Of a stretch of DNA of 41,694 bases, positions 36,627-41,694 are shown piece by piece (the first letter of the stretch is position 1; every line of letters begins with the position of its first letter). The stretch is from NCBI GenBank assembly GCA_032718475.1, contig JAUCBJ010000363.1, positions 1-41,694 of the forward strand, written 5' to 3'. The position numbers and the translations under genes were made by a program. Origin of the DNA: Nemertoderma westbladi. Lineage: Eukaryota; Xenacoelomorpha; Nemertodermatida; Nemertodermatidae. Below the pieces are notes generated by a model. That model made no database searches and was not told the DNA's origin. It saw only the letters and a program-made list of their open reading frames with translations.

Positions 36627-37804
36627 GGCGTCTTTATGTAACGCCAAAGTATATGTAACGGGTTGCGTCTTAATGTAACGCCAAAGTATACGTAACGGGT
36701 GGCGTCTTTATGTAACGCCAAAGTATACGTAATGGGTGGCATCTTTATGTAACGCCAAAGTATACATAACAGGTGGCGTCTTTATGTAACGCCAAAGTTT
36801 ATGTAACGGGTGGTGTCCTTATGTAACGCCAAAGTATACGTAATGGGTGGTGTCTTTATGTAACGCCAAAGTATACATAATGGGTGGTGTCCTTATGTAA
36901 CGCCAAAGTATACGTAACGGGTGGCGTCTTTATGTAACGCCAAAGTATACGTAATGGGTGGTGTCTTTATGTAACGCCAAAGTATACGTAACGGGTGGCG
37001 TCTTTATGTAACGCCAAAGTATACGTAATGGGTGGCATCTTTATGTAACGCCAAAGTATACGTAACAGGTGGCGTCTTTATGTAACGCCAAAGTTTATGT
37101 AACGGGTGGTGTCCTTATGTAACGCCAAAGTATACGTAATAGGTGGTGTCTTTATGTAACGCCAAAGTATACATAATGGGTGGTGTCCTTATGTAACGCC
37201 AAAGTATACGTAATGGGTGGTGTCTTTATGTAACGCCAAAGTATACGTAACGGGTGGTGTCTTTATGTAACGCCAAAGTATACGTAATGGGTGGTGTCTT
37301 TATGTAACGCCAAAGTATACGTAACGGGTAACGCCAACGTATACGTAACAGGTGGCGTCTTTATGTAATGCCAAAGTTTATGTAACGGGTGGTGTCCTTA
37401 TGTAACGCCAAAGTATACGTAATGGGTGGTGTCTTTATGTAACGCCAAAGTATACATAATGGGTGGTGTCCTTATGTAACGCCAAAGTATACGTAACGGG
37501 TGGCGTCTTTATGTAACGCCAAAGTATACGTAATGGGTGGTGTCTTTATGTAACGCCAAAGTATACGTAACGGGTGGCGTCTTTATGTAACGCCAAAGTA
37601 TACATAATGGGTGGTGTCCTTATGTAACGCCAAAGTATACGTAATGGGTGGTGTCTTTATGTAACGCCAAAGTATACGTAAAGGGTGGTGTCTTTACGTA
37701 ACGCCAAAGTATACGTAACGGGTGGTGTCTTTATGTAACGCCAAAGTATACGTAACGGGTGGTGTTTTTATGAAATGCCAAAGTATACGTAACTGGTGGT
37801 GTCT
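36627..37804. repeat. 37-bp minisatellite, about 31 copies
   Basis: Units contain tgtaacgccaaagtatacgt and ggtggcgtcttta at a regular 37-bp spacing (for example 36674, 36711, 36748). Variation is mostly C/T changes (cgggt/tgggt, ggcg/ggtg, tacgt/tacat) that alternate in patterns, suggesting larger duplicated blocks. It directly adjoins the LINE at about 36627, and the first few codons of the LINE frame are in fact array sequence. No coding potential. Confidence 0.92.
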
Positions 37805-38247
37805 GCTATCTTCCTTTAGCAGTATTTGTATGATAATTCTCGTGTACCTCTCAACCATAAATTAATGTTTAATAACTACCTAGAATATTACGCCGGAACC
37901 TCAAAGAAAAAAAAGGATACTTTCTTAACATATTTTAATCCGGGTATCAAGCTGTGCGCAAAATGATTTAATTCTTCAGTAGTTACTTTTTTCACCCGAT
38001 ATACCCCATAATAAGGGAGAAAATTTAAGCGAAAAAGTAACCCAAGGATTACGATTGCATTAATTTTACTTTTTCCCGGTAAAAATTGTACTATAAGAAA
38101 ATGTGAAAATATTTTTGGTCGGAATTCCATATATTCTATTCCATGTATTGAAAGAGCATCGAAGTAGAAAAGGTTTGCAAGAAATTTGAACAAAATTCAA
38201 GCAGAGTAGTAGTACATACAGTAGTAACATTACAGTTAGTACAGACC
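37805..38247. other. No gene recognised
   Basis: AT-rich DNA. A 101-codon minus-strand frame (38193-37888) has no recognisable motif and a composition typical of chance frames in AT-rich DNA, so I do not call it. Confidence 0.5.
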
Positions 38248-38776
38248 CCTATGACCCCGTAAGAAGTTTATATATGACCGAGCTACCCCACATAGATGTT
38301 TAGTACTGATGTGGGACATATCCCTTTTGGGTAGACTTCACTCGTATGGGTAGACTTCATCCGTTTGGGTAGACTTCACCAAACGGTTGCGTTGGTTATT
38401 TAGAGGGTCTGTAAACATAGAAACGGAGTAAATTACCATAGCAACAACTCTTATAGTATATTTTACCAATACAGCTAATATTGAAGGTCGTTTTCACTTG
38501 GTTGCTATGGTATTTTCAAAAAACTAAATATGCAATTAAATTCTTCAAAACCAAAAATAGTACACTTCCATAAATTTTAACTCGTCGTATCTTCTATAAA
38601 GGTTGTTGATATGGTAATTTCCTCGGTTACTAAGTTTATGTCATTAAGACCCACTAAAAAAAATCAGCGCAACCGTTTGGTGAAGTCTACACAATTTTGT
38701 TTATATGTCCCATATCTGTATTAAACATATATGTGGGGTAGCTCCGTCATATAAAAAATTCCTACGGGGTCATAGG
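38248..38776. mobile_element. MITE-like element with long terminal inverted repeats
   Basis: The ends are inverted copies: left cctatgaccccgtaagaa, then gagctaccccacata; right tatgtggggtagctc, then ttcctacggggtcatagg. A second inverted pair lies inside, with gtagacttcaccaaacggtt (about 38370-38390) matched by aaccgtttggtgaagtctac (about 38671-38690). It is about 529 bp with no coding frame. No convincing target-site duplication was seen, so the family is open. gtagacttca also recurs three times in its left half. Confidence 0.78.
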
Positions 38777-39421
38777 TTGCAGCCTGTAGTAACTCTCGAC
38801 ACTTTATTAACCTCGCCGGCGCTCGGTAAATAAAATACCACAAGAAGAGTAAAAAAAAGATCTAGGGCGAACGTTCTAAAGTTGCAAAATAATACATAAA
38901 CTGTTACCGGAAATTACAGTAGAAAAATTAGCCTTTCTAGAAAAAAAAAGGTCGCCCTTCAGGTTGACAAGGTATCGGTATAATGACTCAGTTAATTAAA
39001 TTCTAGAAAAAAAAGTAAGACAATATTGGTGGGTGAATCTATATCGTAGGTAGTATTATAATCAGTACAATATAATGAAAGAAATGGATAGATTATTCGC
39101 CGATACCGCAGAACCAATGGGTTCGGCGCAGACAGACCCTAGCAGTCCCAAACGGAGGCATCCGGCCAAGTCAACCACCCACTCGGAATTTGGAATACAA
39201 TTTTATTCAAATTATTCAAAAACAACAACTTCGTGGAACGTAGATTTTGGAATAAATACCCGGTTCCAGATTACAACAGAGGAGAAACCGAAAGTCAACA
39301 GCGGAGAGAAGGAACCACGTAACCTATTCCTGGGTAATCACTGCAGTGTTGGGCCAATCATTTTTTTCTAACTAAAAGGTTATTAATAAAAAATAATTTT
39401 GACACTTCATTTTGAGGGCAT
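38777..39421. other. No firm gene; one unassigned 98-codon frame
   Basis: The only sizeable frame is 39075-39371 on the plus strand (98 codons, MKEMDRLFADTAEPMGSAQT at the start). It is rich in Ser, Thr and Lys and has no recognised domain. A tataatg-like stretch lies directly before its ATG, but the surroundings are AT-rich and this may be chance. I do not assign it as a gene. Confidence 0.4.
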
Positions 39422-39902
39422 TCCGGTATGTTTCGGTATTAGTGTGCCACGTCGTAACCGCTGACCAACCGGTATGTTTCGGTACTAGTTCGCCACATCG
39501 TAACCGCTGACCAACCGGTATGTTTCGGTACTAGTTCGCCACGTCGTAACCGCTGACCAACCGGTATGTTTCGGTACTAGTTCGCCACGTCGTAACCGCT
39601 GACCAACCGGTATGTTTCGGTAATAGTTCGCCACGTCGAAACCGCTGACCAACCGGTATGTTTCGGTAGTAGTACAGTAGTTCGCCACATCGTAACCGCT
39701 GGCCAACCGGTATGTTTCGGTACCGGTACTAGTTCGCCACATCGTAACCGCTGGCCAACCGGTATGTTTCGGTACTAGTTCGCCACGTCGAAACCGCTGA
39801 CCAACCGGTATGTTTCGGTAGTAGTACAGTAGTTCGCCACATCGTAACCGCTGGCCAACCGGTATGTTTCGGTACTAGTTCGCCACGTCGAAACCGCTGA
39901 CC
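39422..39902. repeat. 46-bp minisatellite, about 10 copies
   Basis: Units contain ctagttcgccacgtcgtaac and cgctgaccaaccggtatg at a mostly 46-bp period, with a few units lengthened by gtagtacagta (near 39668 and 39820) or ccggta. It is unrelated in sequence to the large 46-bp satellite. Minus-strand frames through it are by-products of the repetition. Confidence 0.88.
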
Positions 39903-40150
39903 AATTTTTTTTACTATCAAATTTTTAAACATTTTTGAGGTAGAAATACTAGCTAGTACTTATCTTGTATCTTAGTTCAATCTGAGTAATTTTAGGTAGC
40001 TAGTGTTTAGATAGCTAGTAAATTTTTACTAGCTAGTAAAAATACTTTTTTTATTCAAAAGTTTTATTTAGGCCTAATTAGATTTACATATTTGATTTTC
40101 AGATAGCTAGTATTTTTGCTAGCTAGCTAGATTTATTTAGATAGTAAAAA
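39903..40150. repeat. tagctag-rich AT DNA
   Basis: The short palindromic word ctagctag or tagctagt recurs about ten times within 250 bp, for example near 39946, 40012, 40028 and 40120. No coding frame. It could form small hairpins; otherwise it is low-complexity spacer. Confidence 0.6.
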
Positions 40151-40170
40151 TAGAGATGTGAGGTGTCGGT

Positions 40171-40178
40171 TATATAAT
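40171..40178 (+). promoter_or_regulatory. Possible TATA box
   Basis: tatataat is followed about 30 bp later by a ctcagcag stretch that could serve as an initiator, and 130 bp later by the ATG of the 62-codon frame. The position fits a core promoter, but AT-rich surroundings make chance matches likely. Confidence 0.35.
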
Positions 40179-40310
40179 GCGTCGCTCCGAATAGCTGACA
40201 CACTCAGCAGACATCTACTGTACTCGTGTTGTTATTCTTCAATAATGGTGGTATAAAGTCAAACGTTAATGGCCCGGCACTAAAGTAACTCCCTTTTAGA
40301 CCAACACGAC

Positions 40311-40499
40311 ATGGAGATTCAGTCTACCGTAGGTTGGAACGGCATGTTTCTTAGGAACGCGAAACTAATCACCATTCTAATAGCACTTCTAGCAATTCTT
40401 ATCTTACTTTACTACAGTTGCTACACATCACCGGCGCCAAAACTAGAAGAATCTTGGTATAGAAGGGTAACTAAGAAACTTGGGTTCAAACAATACTAA
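40311..40499 (+). CDS. Possible small single-pass membrane protein or first exon
   Basis: A 62-codon frame with ATG in a good context (G at -3 and +4). The N-terminal 17 residues are polar, followed by a strongly hydrophobic segment (ITILIALLAILILLYY, residues 20-35), a Cys, a Pro-containing stalk (SPAPKLEESW) and a basic tail (YRRVTKKLGFKQY). This is the shape of a signal anchor of a type II membrane protein such as the stem of a Golgi glycosyl- or sulfotransferase, so it might be a first exon whose donor is not obvious. I do not recognise the protein. The last eight codons and the stop lie in a 34-bp segment that is repeated downstream. Confidence 0.35.
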   Translation: MEIQSTVGWNGMFLRNAKLITILIALLAILILLYYSCYTSPAPKLEESWYRRVTKKLGFKQY

Positions 40500-40573
40500 G
40501 TTATACCTCCCGAAAGTAGAACTGTGTAGTAATTAGAAGCTAAGAAACTTGGGTTCAAACAATACTAAGTTAT
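40471..40573 (+). repeat. 34-bp direct repeat across the stop of the small frame
   Basis: Positions 40471-40504 and 40540-40573 share ctaagaaacttgggttcaaa followed by caatactaagttat, identical over 34 bp and offset by 69 bp. The duplication includes the final codons and the stop of the 62-codon frame. Confidence 0.85.
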
Positions 40574-40675
40574 TTTAAAATTTACCAAATAATTAAAATT
40601 TAAAAATTACCTCTCAGACCGCAAACAGAAAGTTAAAATCGGAAACATTTCTTCGACATATTAGACCGAAAAAAG

Positions 40676-41648
40676 GGGTGTCCCTCAAGGTACCCTAATG
40701 GGGCCTTTAATGTACACACTCTATACTAACACTATGCCATCTCTAGTAACTAAAAATACGTCCATGGTACAATACGCTGACGACACAGCCATATATATAT
40801 CAGGAAAAGATCCGGTCTACTTAGCAAGCGAATTAAAAAACATCATACATAATATTTCAAACATTTTCCAGGCATACAGTCTTCAAGTTAATCCAGATAA
40901 AACAGAACTTTTACTTCTACATCCACATAAAAATATAGACAATAATATTCCACAAATAAAAATTAAATTAAACGAAGAATGTATAATAGAACAATCGACT
41001 AGCGTACGATATTTAGGTATAAAAATAGACAATAAACTAGAATGGAAAGAGCAGATTGATTCAGTTATTAGTAAAATGGGTATGGCAATTTCGGGTCTAA
41101 GAAAAATTAAAGGGCAATTACCACTAAAAACGAAAATTACTTTATATAAAGCATTGGTTTTACCATACCATAATTATTGTTGCCAGCTGCTGTTATCTTT
41201 ACACAACGAATATGGACACAAAAAAATACTGTACCGTTTGGAAAAAATGCAGAACTTAGCACTACGTTGCATATTTAGCAAAAAACCAAAAGATTGTTCT
41301 GCTACCGAACTTCGCACAAAAGCTAAAATTCCAACTCTTTATGCATCTCGCGAATACTACGGCATCACCTTTTTACACAAATATTTACTAGGAATAGCAG
41401 AACCATTCAAACATCTCGACCTACCATTCTTAAAAAATGAAAACAAACAAATAAACCCACGAACATTTAAAATCAAAATGCCAAAAACTAAAAATTATTA
41501 CGGTCATACATCATTAACATATAAATTAATACAAATGTGGAATGAACTACCACAGGCAGTAACTTCCCAATACCAACACTTGAAAGAATTTAATGCAACC
41601 CTAAAAAAACATTACCTAACTCAGTACCACCGGGATGATACAACATAA
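40676..41648 (+). mobile_element. LINE reverse transcriptase, 3' part intact (Jockey/CR1-like)
   Basis: An open frame beginning inside RT motif B (GVPQGTLMGPLMYTLYTN, from about 40676) continues through catalytic motif C (MVQYADDTAIYISG, intact YADD), motif D (YSLQVNPDKTELLLL), motif E (TSVRYLGIKIDNKLEWKEQI) and the thumb region (LYKALVLPYHNYCC). It ends with a normal C-terminal tail and a TAA at 41646-41648. Upstream there is no fingers domain and a stop lies just before, so the copy is 5'-truncated, as is usual for LINE insertions. The frame has no internal break over 320 codons, which suggests a recent insertion. The 3' UTR runs off the window. Clade assignment is from general resemblance only. 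Confidence 0.88.
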
Positions 41649-41694
41649 CGCAAAAAACAATTACCTTTTTTTCATAGCATCTCGTAAATTGTGT

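Noticed and set aside
37888-38193. 101-codon minus-strand frame
   Set aside because: Phe/Leu/Lys-rich composition typical of chance frames in AT-rich DNA, with no motif.
39422-39902. Relationship between the two 46-bp repeats
   Set aside because: Only the period is shared; the sequences have no extended similarity.

Overview
The window looks like nuclear DNA of a multicellular animal. It has spliced exons with consensus introns, decayed LINE and Gypsy retroelements, DNA-transposon derivatives and several families of tandem repeats. The frequent taggcct-type microrepeats and the retroelement families would fit a marine invertebrate, but the species cannot be named from sequence alone.

The only clearly recognisable host gene is RBM25, a U1 snRNP-associated splicing factor related to yeast Snu71. 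It lies on the minus strand and is spread over about 29.6 kb. Four exons can be joined in phase: exon A (30379-30167, Met/Gln/Gly/Pro-rich N-terminus), exon B (29715-29516, start of the RRM with RNP2), exon C (29067-28932, rest of the RRM core with RNP1) and exon D (from 2659, end of the RRM and the basic linker). The first coding sequence and the C-terminal RE-rich and PWI parts lie outside the window.

Between exons C and D is a 26.3 kb intron, of which about 24.7 kb (4230-28969) is a 46-bp satellite of roughly 540 copies. The monomer is a copy of the exon C / intron junction: 37 nt of the exon's 3' end plus the first 9 nt of the intron, including the GTAAGT 5' splice site. The last monomer at the right edge is the functional exon end itself. 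Directly after the unique part of exon D a second array starts (45 bp, about 39 copies, 748-2522), and it also repeats a possible donor (GAG|GTTAGT). That array is either an in-frame 15-residue coding repeat or a second amplified exon/intron junction. Two successive introns of a U1-associated factor thus appear to begin with tandem arrays of 5' splice-site-like sequences. This is the main discovery candidate.

Layout: 1-747, intergenic or downstream-intron DNA with a 69-bp direct repeat. 748-2659, the 45-bp array and exon D. 2660-4229, intron with a decayed retroelement 3' end. 4230-28969, the satellite ending in exon C. 29067-30379, exons A-C with two introns of about 450 bp. 30380-31589, taggcct-rich DNA. 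31590-33324, a long foldback element with a hAT-type MITE nested in one arm. 33.75-34.31 kb, a Gypsy integrase remnant. 34.4-35.2 kb, two minisatellites. 35224-36626, a broken LINE. 36627-37804, a 37-bp minisatellite. 38248-38776, a MITE. 39422-39902, an unrelated 46-bp minisatellite. 40171-40573, a TATA box and a possible small membrane-anchored ORF. 40676-41648, the intact 3' part of a second LINE reverse transcriptase.
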